64,000 nt of DNA from Peribacillus simplex (lineage in GTDB: Bacteria > Bacillota > Bacilli > Bacillales > DSM-1321): positions 1,116,001 through 1,180,000 of the forward strand of contig NZ_FTMX01000001.1 of assembly GCF_900156045.1 (NCBI RefSeq), read 5' to 3'. Shown here in pieces: positions 37,575 through 45,586 of this stretch. Position numbers and translations under genes: made by a program. The first letter of the stretch is position 1, and each line of letters opens with the position of its first letter. The notes beneath the pieces are model-generated. The model saw nothing but the letters and a program-made list of their open reading frames with translations. It was not told the DNA's origin and ran no database searches.

Positions 37575-37955
37575 ATGATGGAATGGGCTCTGATCATTTT
37601 GTTTGCTGCAGCAGTATTACTGTTCATTTTATCGTTTATTAAAAAGGATTCTGTAAAAGTGGACAGTCAATTGGAACAGGTTGCTATCACTTTTGGAGAT
37701 GAAATGAATGTATTACAGGAAAAAATCAGGAACATCGAGATAGATGCTGAAATTACGGTGCAAGAGGCAGGCATTCTAGCAATGTCTTCCGAAAAACGGA
37801 TTTTGTTGCGTGAAGTACTTGACCTACATAAGCGAGGCTATTCATTTGAAAGCATTGCACTGAAGACAAAACAGCCGGAAGATGAAATAGAACGCATGCT
37901 TACTCCTTACATACAAACGAAGAATGAAAGGAGAAATGTGGCCAATGACATCTAA
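37575..37955 (+). CDS. Membrane-anchored coiled-coil/HTH-like protein (SwrB-like pattern)
   Basis: A 126-residue protein with one N-terminal membrane helix (MEWALIILFAAAVLLFILSFI), a charged coiled-coil-like middle, and a C-terminal helix pair. The tail, EVLDLHKRGYSFESIALKT then EDEIERML, looks like a small helix-turn-helix. This layout recalls SwrB/DUF6115 proteins of Bacillus, but the locus is not the flagellar one. ATG 37575 and 37578 are both possible behind AAGGAGGGA. It overlaps the next gene by 11 bases. Confidence 0.6.
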   Translation: MMEWALIILFAAAVLLFILSFIKKDSVKVDSQLEQVAITFGDEMNVLQEKIRNIEIDAEITVQEAGILAMSSEKRILLREVLDLHKRGYSFESIALKTKQPEDEIERMLTPYIQTKNERRNVANDI

Positions 37956-38415
37956 ATCAATGCGCAGCTTTGCCGGGGGCATTGTTGTTGCAGCAGGCTT
38001 ATGCGGTGCAGTGTACTTCTTTGGTCCAGGTGAAGCGACCGGCACATCGGAGAAACTTTCAGAAGATGAAATGAAAGAGTCTCTGGCCTCAGACGGGTAT
38101 GTCATACATACCGAACAAGAATGGGAAGATCAGATTGCTGAAGCACAGTCGGTTAAAGATAAAGCGGATGCGGAAAAAGAAACGGTAAAAGAACCAACAG
38201 AAAAAATCATATACCGTACAGTTCTTAGAGTGTCTAAAGGCTCGACGAGCATCGATGTGGGTAAAACCCTACAAAAGGCAAAAGTCATTAAAAATGCCAA
38301 TGATTTCTCTGACGCAGTTGAGAAGAAAGGCAAGGCCAACGGATTACGACCTGGAACGTATGTGGTAGATAGTGCGATGACGACGGAAAAAATAATTTCC
38401 ATCATATTTAAATGA
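37945..38415 (+). CDS. Membrane-anchored YceG/MltG-like small protein
   Basis: A 156-residue protein with an N-terminal membrane helix (SFAGGIVVAAGLCGAVYFF), an acidic extracellular linker (about 30-90), and a C-terminal domain. That domain (RVSKGSTSIDVGKTLQKAKV to LRPGTYVVDSAMTTEKIISII) matches the LysM-like, ligand-binding part of MltG/YceG proteins. The catalytic transglycosylase part is missing, so it probably binds the cell wall without cutting it. AAAGGAG lies 11 bases before ATG 37945; ATG 37936 is too close. It overlaps and is likely co-expressed with the preceding gene. Confidence 0.65.
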   Translation: MTSKSMRSFAGGIVVAAGLCGAVYFFGPGEATGTSEKLSEDEMKESLASDGYVIHTEQEWEDQIAEAQSVKDKADAEKETVKEPTEKIIYRTVLRVSKGSTSIDVGKTLQKAKVIKNANDFSDAVEKKGKANGLRPGTYVVDSAMTTEKIISIIFK

Positions 38416-38421
38416 ACATGA

Positions 38422-38452
38422 AAACGACCATCGATAAGATGGTCGTTTCTGT
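38422..38452 (+). terminator. Terminator of the YceG-like gene pair
   Basis: AAACGACCATC pairs with GATGGTCGTTT around a five-base loop, with T residues following. Confidence 0.85.
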
Positions 38453-38540
38453 TTGTCGACAAAAGGGTGTTAGGAATGGTCTTATCCCGAACCCTTTTCG
38501 TTTATATGGGATGAAACTTCATTAGATTGAAAAAATTTGC

Positions 38541-38644
38541 GGCATTCCTGCCGAATAATCGGCTAGCCGTGACCCCGCTAGATGCTTACGGCGAGGAGTC
38601 TTGGCAGACAGTCAGCGGCAAGGGAGCGGATTTCTGAAATCAAC
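38541..38644. repeat. Degenerate palindromic intergenic repeat
   Basis: A GC-rich stretch with the landmarks ATTCCTGCCGAATAATCGGC, GTGACCCCGC, TTACGGCGAGGAGTC, GGCAGACAGTC and GGGAGCGGA and a terminal GAAATCAAC. The order of landmarks parallels the repeat at 41954, so it is probably a diverged relative. Confidence 0.6.
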
Positions 38645-38656
38645 TGGAACGATTTT

Positions 38657-39232
38657 TCATGTTTTCTTTAACTTAATCTTTGTCCGTACTCCAGCCCACA
38701 CTGCAATGATAAGTCCTCCAATAGTATCCGCGATTAAATCTATCATTGTATCTTTATTTCCCCCGCCTTGTAGTGTCATTCCGAATAATTGATCAGAACT
38801 GAATTCGTAGATCTCCCATATGACACCCCCAAGTGCTGCGAAAGAGAGGGTAAACAAAAAGACAAACCAAGGGGATATCTCTTTGCCTGCATTTCTGTAT
38901 ACCAATCGTTCATATAAAGCAATTCCCGTAAAAGCAAGCAGGGAACCGCTTAGTAAATGTAATAATGTGTCCCACCACCCGAGTCCATACCAACCTAAAA
39001 TAGAACCTAAAAATTGTGAACCGAATAAGAAGATTAAATAGGAAATGATAATGGGCAGGTTGAATTGAAGTTTGGTAAAAAGGGCCAGTAAAAGGGGAAT
39101 TGCCCCGCATACCACACCGCCTATCGCAACCAGGGATTTGAAAGTTTCATCGGCAGAATAGAAAAAAATGGATAAAGTTGCCATGAAAAGTACATACACT
39201 AAACTTAATGAAATAACTAGCTTACGATTCAT
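38657..39232 (-). CDS. DUF2238/YjdF-like integral membrane protein, copy 1
   Basis: A 191-residue protein with about six membrane helices. Polar motifs lie between helices: WWDTLLHLLSG, VIWEIYEFSSDQ and DTMIDLIADTIGG. The conserved His, Glu and Asp residues inside the membrane region suggest an enzyme or metal site, but the family's function is not known to me. The downstream paralogue at 39250 has the same length and motifs. The ATG start lies behind TGAGGTAAT. Confidence 0.75.
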   Translation of the reverse strand: MNRKLVISLSLVYVLFMATLSIFFYSADETFKSLVAIGGVVCGAIPLLLALFTKLQFNLPIIISYLIFLFGSQFLGSILGWYGLGWWDTLLHLLSGSLLAFTGIALYERLVYRNAGKEISPWFVFLFTLSFAALGGVIWEIYEFSSDQLFGMTLQGGGNKDTMIDLIADTIGGLIIAVWAGVRTKIKLKKT

Positions 39233-39249
39233 ATGATTACCTCAACAAA

Positions 39250-39816
39250 TTATAATTTTGATTTTTGTACACTAGAAAAAATGGAGATAAGCAGGCCGCC
39301 CGTAAGACCGAAAATTATATCGTACATGGTGTCTTTATTACCGCCTCGCTGCATGGTATGAGTAAAAGTGAGATCACCTGCGAACTCATATATTTCCCAA
39401 AGAACAGTGGCAGTGACTGAAAGTGAGAGAACAAAAAGAAAGATGACCCACCTTGAAACATCTTTTCTCGCTTTTTGAGGGATGTATAGTTTATAAAGAG
39501 CAATCCCAACAAAACCTACGAAAATACCTTTGTAAAAGTGAATGCCAGAGTCCCACCATTTAAAATCAACATAAAAATTTGCGATAGATCCTAAAAATGT
39601 CGTACAGAAAATAAAAACATAATAACCGATTATGATTGGAATGTTAAAGGGGTTATTTTTTAAAAATAGTAATGATAGAGGCAAGGCACTTACCAATATT
39701 CCCCCTAGAGCTACCATCCATCGCGATGAATCATCTTTTATGAGGTAAAAGATGAATAAACCAGTCATGAATGCTATAAAAACCAGACTAAAAATAATGA
39801 TTATTTTATGTTTCAA
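39250..39816 (-). CDS. DUF2238/YjdF-like integral membrane protein, copy 2
   Basis: A 188-residue paralogue of the adjacent protein with the same motifs: WWDSGIHFYKG, VLWEIYEFAGD and DTMYDIIFGLTGG. The frame opens at a GTG (39825), but aligning with copy 1 and the GAGGTGAG ribosome site favours TTG 39816. It ends 17 bases before copy 1 begins, so the pair is probably a tandem duplication transcribed together. Copy 2 is more AT-rich. Confidence 0.75.
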   Translation of the reverse strand: MKHKIIIIFSLVFIAFMTGLFIFYLIKDDSSRWMVALGGILVSALPLSLLFLKNNPFNIPIIIGYYVFIFCTTFLGSIANFYVDFKWWDSGIHFYKGIFVGFVGIALYKLYIPQKARKDVSRWVIFLFVLSLSVTATVLWEIYEFAGDLTFTHTMQRGGNKDTMYDIIFGLTGGLLISIFSSVQKSKL

Positions 39817-39849
39817 TATACTCACCTCATACGTAAATATTCATTACGA

Positions 39850-40451
39850 TCATATCCAATTCAGCCAAATGCAACCCGGCAAATTGAAAAGTGTCCCTCG
39901 TATAACAGGTTTGGCGCCATTTTCAAATACTGGCTGAATGTGTTGGATATTTGCTTGAGGAATGATGGAAACCAAAAAAATAAACAGTAATATTAATACG
40001 GGTATGAAGAATATTTCCAACGTGCGTGTAAAAGTTTCGATACCAAGGCGTATTGTAAAGATCACTACTGTAGCTAACATTATATTTAGTGCGATAAGGG
40101 GGGGATCCGGCATCCAAAAGGTTTCAATGAAATTCCCCACATAATAAGTAGTCTCGGCTGCAGTGGAAAAAGACCAGAAAAAAATGTGAGATTGATCATC
40201 TTTCCGACTAACTTACCGAAAACCTTTTCATTTATTTGATTTAAAGCGAGATCAGGATATAAATTTCCAACCCTGATGTAAAACCATACAAAAATTAATG
40301 CGATTCCTGTCCCAAGTAATGCAGCAAGCCACTCATCCTGCTTTGCAAAACCAGCTAAAGGAGAAGGAGTATGTAAAATAACCGTTCCTACCGAATACAA
40401 AAGGATTAAAATCATCAATTGATGTGATGAAATTTTGAAACTACCAGGCAT
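39850..40451 (-). pseudogene. Broken germinant-receptor B-subunit gene (gerAB-like)
   Basis: The N-terminal frame (MPGSFKISSHQLMILILLYS, then LAGFAKQDEWLAALLGTG) is a GerAB/spore-permease start. It shifts frame in a run of A residues near 40171-40178. The second frame resumes with VGNFIETFWMPDPPLIALNI and continues through FIFLVSIIPQANIQHIQPVFE. It stops at 39850, about 160 residues short of the usual 360. Both the frameshift and the missing C terminus make it nonfunctional. An intact gerAB of a full receptor operon lies at 45587. Confidence 0.8.
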
Positions 40452-41068
40452 TATTATTCACCTTTTGTTTTTTCCTTCCTTCTTAATACTCCTTATTTTT
40501 GGCTATTCATTTTAAAGCTATTCACACAGAAATTAATTGCCTTTCTTCAACAATCCATCCCCGTTTCCGGGTTTTCCTGGGATTCACCTCAAAATTCCGA
40601 TATTTCATTAGAACCAATTCCATTGGTAATATCGCGAAATCGCTTTAAAAGAAATACAATGCATTGACAAATTATTTAGAACTGCTAGATTCAAACGAAA
40701 ATAAACAACCTGTATTTTAAAAAGTGTAGCACTCCTGCACAATAAATGAGTGATAATCAGTGATGGCATTAGCGAGACAAAAAAAAATATGAATGAAGAA
40801 CACGTTTTTTCTTAAACTTTCCACTGGAGCGCTCCTTCGCGATTTTTGAACTGGTACGATTCTTGCATAATATTTTTGTGAATGTCTGTTGTGTGTATTT
40901 TTAATATTTATGGAGAAAGGAAAAGAATGGGAATCTGTTAAACGCACAATTATCGAAAAATATTTAGTTGACGTTTAATTTGCCCTTGGTTATTTGTCAG
41001 AAAATTAATCCGGATTCATAAAGGGAAGGCGAAGCAATTAAATTTAAAAAGGTTAGGAGAATATTCGC
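40452..41068. other. Gene-free interval with an orphan promoter
   Basis: About 600 AT-rich bases. It contains the GGAGCGCTCC palindrome (40826-40835), a sigma-54-like promoter (40852) and a 22-residue frame (40910-40978) that lacks a ribosome site. No other coding signal is visible. Confidence 0.45.
40852..40867 (+). promoter_or_regulatory. Orphan sigma-54-like promoter
   Basis: TGGTACGATTCTTGCA keeps the invariant GG and GC with ten bases between them, as -24/-12 promoters require. The next sizeable frame is the truncated acetyltransferase 200 bases downstream, so its natural target may be lost. Confidence 0.5.
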
Positions 41069-41422
41069 ATGAAAATACCAGTGGAAAATATAGTAGAGTT
41101 AACTGTAGAACATCAATTCTTACAGGCGTATCCTATATTGAGTCAGTTACGGACTGATTTGACTTTAGAGGAATATCTAGAATTATTAAATGATATGCTT
41201 AATGAGGGTAAACAGTTATTTGCTTTATATCATGATACAAGCATCGTAGCTTTAGCAGGTATTAGCTGGCGTGAAGATTCATATAATGAACGCTATGTTT
41301 TTGTACAAGATTTGGTTACTGATGAAAATCATCGTCCTAGTGGCCTTGGATATAGTCTGCTCAGTTATATACATAATTGGGCAAAAGAACAGGGAGCTGA
41401 GTATATTACATTGGAATCTTGA
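41069..41422 (+). pseudogene. Truncated GNAT-family acetyltransferase
   Basis: A 117-residue protein containing the first part of a GNAT domain: FALYHDTSIVALAGISWRED, then VQDLVTDENHRPSGLGYSLLSYIHNWAKEQG, which covers the acetyl-CoA loop. It stops at YITLES. Intact relatives continue with about 30 residues (the final strand and helix, typically with an AHRFY-type motif). The gene therefore lost its 3' end or gained a stop. The ribosome site (TAGGAGAA) is good, so a truncated product may be made. Confidence 0.65.
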
Positions 41423-41477
41423 ATTCGGCGCCTTGACACCATAAATTGTTCATTTCAAGTACAATTTTTTTAGGATG

Positions 41478-41507
41478 GGCTAGCACCTTTTGGGTGTAGC
41501 CTTTTTT
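41478..41507 (+). terminator. Terminator downstream of the truncated acetyltransferase
   Basis: GGCTA-G-CACC pairs with GGGTG-TAGCC around TTTT, followed by six T residues. Confidence 0.8.
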
Positions 41508-41953
41508 CGTATATAGTCACCAGCAATGAAATTTTAAACACTTCTAGGATGGGGAGGATTTGGACAAAACATTATGAAATAAGGTTGAAAAAACAGGGTA
41601 TGTTTGGACTTGGGATCAAACAATCATCTGAATAAGTTTAAGGGAGAATTCTTTGCACCTATTCAAAAGCAAGTTGCCCTGTCACCAAAAAATTAGTTAG
41701 TTATCAGCTTATTGAAACTCTGTGGAGGTCTGCAGAGTTCTTCTTCATGTTATTATGCCCCAAAACCATCCAACTTTCTGCCACTTAGTTCAACAGAAAA
41801 ATAGAAATTTTTTGCTCTCGAAAAGTGATAATAGAACAAAATAATTATGCGAATATTGGCGGTTTATGCATTTTCTCATAGAATTCCACTAAATGACTTT
41901 TTCATTTTGGCTCTTTTCGTAAAGATTGTTGTTTTTAAAACGAAACGATTTAA

Positions 41954-42081
41954 GGTTGATTGGAGCGCAAGTGCGAGACTCCTGCGGGAGCAGCGGGACA
42001 GGTGAGACCCCACAAGCGTTTACGCCGAGGAGGCTCACCACCCGCCCCGCGGAAAGCCAGCATCTGGAGGGGAAATCAACC
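41954..42081. repeat. Palindromic intergenic repeat, near full-length copy
   Basis: A 128-base GC-rich element bounded by GGTTGAT and ATCAACC. Internally it has TGCGAGACTCCTGCGGGAG, AGGTGAGACCCC, GCCGAGGAGGCTCACC and GCGGAAAGCCAGCATC. The arms can fold into a long hairpin. Elements of this type are, as I recall, dispersed in many copies in Bacillaceae genomes. A shortened copy is at 58818 and a diverged one at 38541. Confidence 0.8.
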
Positions 42082-42420
42082 ACACCGCTTTACTTGGTAA
42101 ATAGCAACAAAGTATGCGAAAACAGCCTTCATTTTTCTGTTTTTCTCATTGTAGCAGCGACCATTCCTGTATTAATCATCCTCAACAAAACTAGGTTCGG
42201 AAAGGTTAATCAGAGGTACTTTCAGCAACCTTCAATTTTAAAAGATCGATCTTCATGAAGCGTTTTTTATTGAACAAAAAAGTAGAATTTCAATAAAGAT
42301 TATCATGTCTACAATGGTTTAACTCTTTATTAATTGCAATTAATTTTACTTAGATGGATATAATTGCAGCCAAGGTGAAAACATAATTTTAACAGGCTAT
42401 TGGTTATGAGGGGGTAAGCA

Positions 42421-44109
42421 TTGAAATCTCGAGTTCCTATCCCATTGAGGAAGTTAATTGAAAAAAAACAATCAGTTAAAAATAAAAAACAACAAGAAGA
42501 CCTAAATCAAAGCAAAAATCCAAACTCCAATAAAACTAAAAATCAAAACCAAAATCCAGTTCAAGCCGAAAATCGAAGTAAAGAGTCAAAGAATCATGAA
42601 ACAAAGCTTATATCCTCTGATCTTCAATATAATTTAGACCATATTAAGAAAACGTTAGGAAATAGTTCAGACATAGTTATAAGGGATTTTCAAGCAGGTA
42701 AAAATGGGGAAATTAAGTTAGGCATCGTTTACACTGATGGTTTAACGGATTCGGTATCCGTTCAAGATTTCATCCTCGACACTTTGATGATTGAAATTCG
42801 GAACTCTGATTTGGACGTAGCAGTCTTTAATCCCTCTGACTGTTTTGAAATGATAAAATCACATACCCTTCCTATAGGGGGAATGGGGGAAATAACTGAT
42901 TTCCCAAAACTTTTTACCCATGTTTTATCGGGAGACACGTTGTTATTGATGGACGGCTCCCCAAAAGGAATAGCACTAGGCTCAAGAGAATGGGTCGATC
43001 GCGGAGTTCAGGAACCTTCTTCACAAACAGTAGTAAGAGGACCGAAGGATGGGTTCACTGAAACTCTGAGAACAAATACTGCTTTAATAAGACGGAGAAT
43101 CAAAGATCCTAACCTTTGGCTTGAAACAAAACAGATTGGTGAAAAAACGCAAACAGACGTTTCAATTATGTATCTAAAAGGTGTTGCCAATGATAAAACG
43201 GTTTCAGAATTGCAAAGCCGGTTAAATCGAATCAAAATAGATGCGATTCTTGAGAGTGGCTACATTGAAGAACTTATACAGGATGAAGTATATACTCCAT
43301 TTCCTACCGTATATAATACGGAACGTCCTGATGCTGTAGCCGCTGCCTTATTAGAAGGAAGGATTGCGATATTTGTTGACGGTACACCGTTTGTCCTTAT
43401 CGTTCCAGCATTGATGGTGCATTTTTTCCAGTCCAGTGAAGATTATTATCAAAGGGCAGACATTGCCACATTAATTCGAATATTACGGTATTTATCTTTT
43501 TTCCTTGCTTTGCTTACACCGTCACTTTACGTAGCTGTCTCAACCTTTCATCAAGAAATGCTTCCTACTCCTTTACTCATAAGTCTAGCCTCACAACGTG
43601 AGGGTGTTCCTTTTCCAGCTTTTGTAGAGGCGATGATGATGGAGGTAGTGTTTGAAATCTTGCGTGAGGCAGGTGTGAGGATGCCTAGGGCTATCGGTTC
43701 ATCCATTTCCATCGTAGGTGCATTAGTTATTGGGCAGGCTGCTGTCGAAGCAGGGTTCGTTTCAGCAACAATGGTCATCATCGTGTCCTTAACAGCCATC
43801 TGCAGCTTTGTGTTCCCAGCCAATAGCATGGCCATGGCTTTTCGGATGCTTCGGTTCTTGTTTATGATCCTTGCCGCTACATTTGGATTATACGGGATCA
43901 TTTTGGGGCTGATCGTGATGGTCCTACATTTAAATAGCTTACGATCTTTTGGTTTGCCATATCTAGCTCCAAATGCACCATTCATTTTACAAGATCAAAA
44001 AGACAATATCATTCGATTGCCGCATTGGTCGTTATTAAAGCGGCCTCGTTTGATCAATAAAAATGATACAGACAGAGGAGATGTCAGTGCTCCGAAACCA
44101 CCTGAATAA
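42421..44109 (+). CDS. Spore germinant receptor A subunit (GerKA/GerAA-like)
   Basis: A 562-residue spore inner-membrane protein. A hydrophilic N-terminal half (with a Lys/Asn/Gln-rich stretch at about 15-60) precedes the conserved GerA core. The core includes VDGTPFVLIVPALMVHFFQS and about five membrane helices to residue 525. The segment MPRAIGSSISIVGALVIGQ is a family signature. With subunits B, C and D it senses nutrients and triggers germination. The start is TTG 42421 behind GAGGGGG. Confidence 0.92.
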   Translation: MKSRVPIPLRKLIEKKQSVKNKKQQEDLNQSKNPNSNKTKNQNQNPVQAENRSKESKNHETKLISSDLQYNLDHIKKTLGNSSDIVIRDFQAGKNGEIKLGIVYTDGLTDSVSVQDFILDTLMIEIRNSDLDVAVFNPSDCFEMIKSHTLPIGGMGEITDFPKLFTHVLSGDTLLLMDGSPKGIALGSREWVDRGVQEPSSQTVVRGPKDGFTETLRTNTALIRRRIKDPNLWLETKQIGEKTQTDVSIMYLKGVANDKTVSELQSRLNRIKIDAILESGYIEELIQDEVYTPFPTVYNTERPDAVAAALLEGRIAIFVDGTPFVLIVPALMVHFFQSSEDYYQRADIATLIRILRYLSFFLALLTPSLYVAVSTFHQEMLPTPLLISLASQREGVPFPAFVEAMMMEVVFEILREAGVRMPRAIGSSISIVGALVIGQAAVEAGFVSATMVIIVSLTAICSFVFPANSMAMAFRMLRFLFMILAATFGLYGIILGLIVMVLHLNSLRSFGLPYLAPNAPFILQDQKDNIIRLPHWSLLKRPRLINKNDTDRGDVSAPKPPE

Positions 44110-44145
44110 CACCAAGATAAAATGATGAGATGATGAGGGTTCACG

Positions 44146-45333
44146 ATGAAAAAAATGTTAATCGTATTTCTAATGTTACCTATAATTTGTTTATCCGGTT
44201 GTTGGAGCAGCATTGAATTGAATGAACTTGCCATCGTTACTGCCATGGGAATTGATAAGACAGAAGCTGGGTATCTGGTAACCGTCCAAGTTCTAAATCC
44301 GAGTGAGCTGGCGGGTGATGCCAGGTCTGGTCGCACGGAAGTTGTAACATTCAGGAAGAGTGGAAAAACCATTTTTGAAGCACTTAGAAGCCTATCAACT
44401 GATGTACCAAGGAGGTTATATGTAGCACATCTTCGTGAAGTTGTCTTTGGTGAGGAAATGGCTAGGGAAGGAATAGCGAAGCCTCTGGATTTCCTTTCCC
44501 GGCTAAAGGAGTTGCGTTCCGATTTCTATATGACTGTTGCTAAGGGTTCAACTGCTTATGATACGCTTAATGTGCAAACGGCACTTGAGAAAATACCGGC
44601 AAATAAAGTTTTTGACTCCTTGGAAAATTCAGAGAGAAGATGGGCACCGACAAGGACGGTCACTTTGGATGAGCTGGTCAGCAGTATCGTCAGTAAAGGC
44701 AGACAGGCCATGCTAACGGGGATTTACGTTTATGGTGATCCCGAATCAGGAAGCAATGTTACGAATGCACAAAATATCTCCCCGAAATCTGGATTGCGAT
44801 TGGATTATCTTGGAGTATTCAAGAAGGATAAACTTGTCGGCTGGTTAAACAGGAACGACAGTAAAGGTGTTAGTTACATAACAGATCATGTTAAGTCCAC
44901 TGCGGTAAATATTCCATGTGAAGGTGACCAAATTACGGTCAACACGACTAGTTCAAAAACGAAAATCAAGGGGAAAATGGAAAAAGGAAATCCCAAAATT
45001 GATATAAATGTTACGTCAGAAGGGAGTATAGGTGAAGTAGAATGCACAATCGATTTAACTAAACCAGAAAAAATCGAAGAATTGAATAAAAAATACGCAA
45101 AAGATATTAAAGGTAAGATAGAAGGGTCGATAAAAACGCTTCAAGAGAAGTATCAAAGTGACATCTTCGGTTTTGGTGATGAAATCCATAGAACTGATCC
45201 TAAAGCATGGAAACGTTTAGAAGGAAATTGGGAACAGGAATTTGCAAATTTGGACGTGAATGTAACCGTTAAAGCAAAGATTCGTAATTTAGGAACAATA
45301 TCAGAATCCTTTCAAAAAGAAATCGAGGAGTAA
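44146..45333 (+). CDS. Spore germinant receptor C subunit, lipoprotein (GerAC-like)
   Basis: A 395-residue lipoprotein. The signal peptide ends in the lipobox LSGC with the lipidated cysteine at 19, followed by WSSIELNELAIVTAMGID, a typical GerAC start. It is anchored on the outer face of the spore inner membrane and is required for receptor function. Domain III resembles the family C terminus (KYQSDIFGFGDEIHRTDPKAW). It begins 36 bases after the A-subunit gene and is followed 6 bases later by the small D-type gene. Confidence 0.92.
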   Translation: MKKMLIVFLMLPIICLSGCWSSIELNELAIVTAMGIDKTEAGYLVTVQVLNPSELAGDARSGRTEVVTFRKSGKTIFEALRSLSTDVPRRLYVAHLREVVFGEEMAREGIAKPLDFLSRLKELRSDFYMTVAKGSTAYDTLNVQTALEKIPANKVFDSLENSERRWAPTRTVTLDELVSSIVSKGRQAMLTGIYVYGDPESGSNVTNAQNISPKSGLRLDYLGVFKKDKLVGWLNRNDSKGVSYITDHVKSTAVNIPCEGDQITVNTTSSKTKIKGKMEKGNPKIDINVTSEGSIGEVECTIDLTKPEKIEELNKKYAKDIKGKIEGSIKTLQEKYQSDIFGFGDEIHRTDPKAWKRLEGNWEQEFANLDVNVTVKAKIRNLGTISESFQKEIEE

Positions 45334-45339
45334 AGAACA

Positions 45340-45573
45340 ATGTGGGCAATTATTGGAACAGTGTGTACTGGAGCTATTATTTCATTTTTCGAAATACCTC
45401 CTCTTATTAAAAAGAAATGCTGGAAGGAAATTGTCATTTTCATTTTATTGCTTTTAGTTGGCATGACGTTGAGTATTTTGATAATCAAGGATATTACCAT
45501 TCCCACTCCTATAGACTGGATAACGAAAATATATAGTCCACTCGCTCATTTCATGGATCGTATTTTATCCTAG
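45340..45573 (+). CDS. Small receptor-associated membrane protein (D-subunit type)
   Basis: A 77-residue protein with two membrane helices (MWAIIGTVCTGAIISFF and IVIFILLLLVGMTLSILII) and a C terminus ending IYSPLAHFMDRILS. Its size, topology and place inside a gerA-type operon match the D subunits that modulate germinant receptors in some Bacillus species. No conserved catalytic residues are visible. It lies 6 bases after the C gene and 13 before the B gene. Confidence 0.75.
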   Translation: MWAIIGTVCTGAIISFFEIPPLIKKKCWKEIVIFILLLLVGMTLSILIIKDITIPTPIDWITKIYSPLAHFMDRILS

Positions 45574-45586
45574 GGAGGTATCGATC

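Larger units (their letters stand above)
41423..42420. other. One-kilobase interval with a repeat and terminators
   Basis: It holds a terminator at 41478, a second weaker hairpin (AACTCTG/CAGAGTT near 41715-41739), and the palindromic repeat at 41954. The remaining AT-rich sequence includes the promoter region of the germination operon. I see no coding frame that I would support. Confidence 0.5.

Noticed and set aside
40910-40978. A 22-residue frame after the orphan sigma-54-like promoter
   Set aside because: No ribosome site and no recognisable motif; mentioned only as part of the interval.
41714-41745. AACTCTG/CAGAGTT hairpin as a terminator
   Set aside because: No gene precedes it and the T-run is interrupted; possibly a relic of lost sequence.
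41926-42258. A 110-residue frame across the palindromic repeat
   Set aside because: It is produced by the GC-rich repeat itself and has no homologue-like motifs or ribosome site.
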